This document shows, in pieces, positions 63,988-64,000 of a stretch of DNA of 64,000 nucleotides. The notes under the pieces were generated by a model. That model worked only from the letters and a program-made list of their open reading frames with translations, had not been told where the DNA came from and searched no databases. Every line of letters starts with the position of its first letter. Positions within the stretch are counted from its first letter, which is position 1. Both the position numbers and the translations under genes were made by a program. Source of the DNA: Halisarca cf. caerulea (lineage: Eukaryota; Porifera; Demospongiae; Chondrillida; Halisarcidae); assembly GCA_963170055.1 (NCBI GenBank), contig CAUJGJ010000113.1:41001-105000 (forward strand). The letters are read 5' to 3'.

Positions 63988-64000
63988 GCATATACATGCA

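Overview
The window is eukaryotic: coding sequence is split into many short exons with GT-AG introns, and the rest is AT-rich DNA full of microsatellites, inverted-repeat transposons and decayed LINEs. The genes (talin, a TRAPPC12 homologue, an IRAK/Pelle-type kinase) point to an animal. An early-branching animal, probably a demosponge, is my best guess from the many short introns, the sponge-like talin and the RLK/Pelle-style kinase; the species cannot be fixed from sequence alone.

Layout. (1) 2217-24294, minus strand: the N-terminal third of a conventional talin. 21 coding exons that join in frame give 774 residues: FERM head F0-F3, linker and first rod bundles. The rest of the rod lies off the left edge. 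(2) 24295-24469: a 175-bp gap between two divergent starts, presumably a shared promoter. (3) 24470-33456, plus strand: a gene with an N-terminal EF-hand module followed, in continuous phase, by TRAPPC12-type TPR sequence. One intron holds a 3.1-kb non-LTR retrotransposon set into an (AT)n tract. (4) 34816-49930, plus strand: a second talin-like gene. Thirty exons join without a phase conflict into a 1229-residue protein: talin FERM head, a short talin-type helical rod, and a last exon coding for a hydrophobic membrane segment and an acidic tail. No I/LWEQ actin-binding module is seen. (5) 50456-56370: two decayed LINE copies and a large inverted-repeat element. (6) 57928-63305, plus strand: 13 exons joining into a 607-residue protein with an unrecognised N-terminal region and a C-terminal IRAK/Pelle-type kinase. 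A possible early poly(A) site would give a kinase-less form. (7) 63751-63987, minus: a possible terminal exon of another gene.

How they may work together. The two talin genes flank the EF-hand/TRAPPC12 gene and share at least ten intron positions with the same phases, so they are local paralogues. The canonical copy should link integrin tails to actin. The short copy keeps the Arg-Arg-Trp of the integrin-binding F3 lobe but appears to have exchanged the actin-binding rod end for a membrane anchor. If the gene model holds, it would be a membrane-tethered integrin regulator or competitor rather than an actin linker. This is the strongest candidate for an undescribed system in the window.

About twenty inverted-repeat (MITE-like) elements, several microsatellites and three LINE copies fill the introns and spacers. 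All exon boundaries were read by eye from splice consensus, phase and similarity; none has been checked against transcripts.
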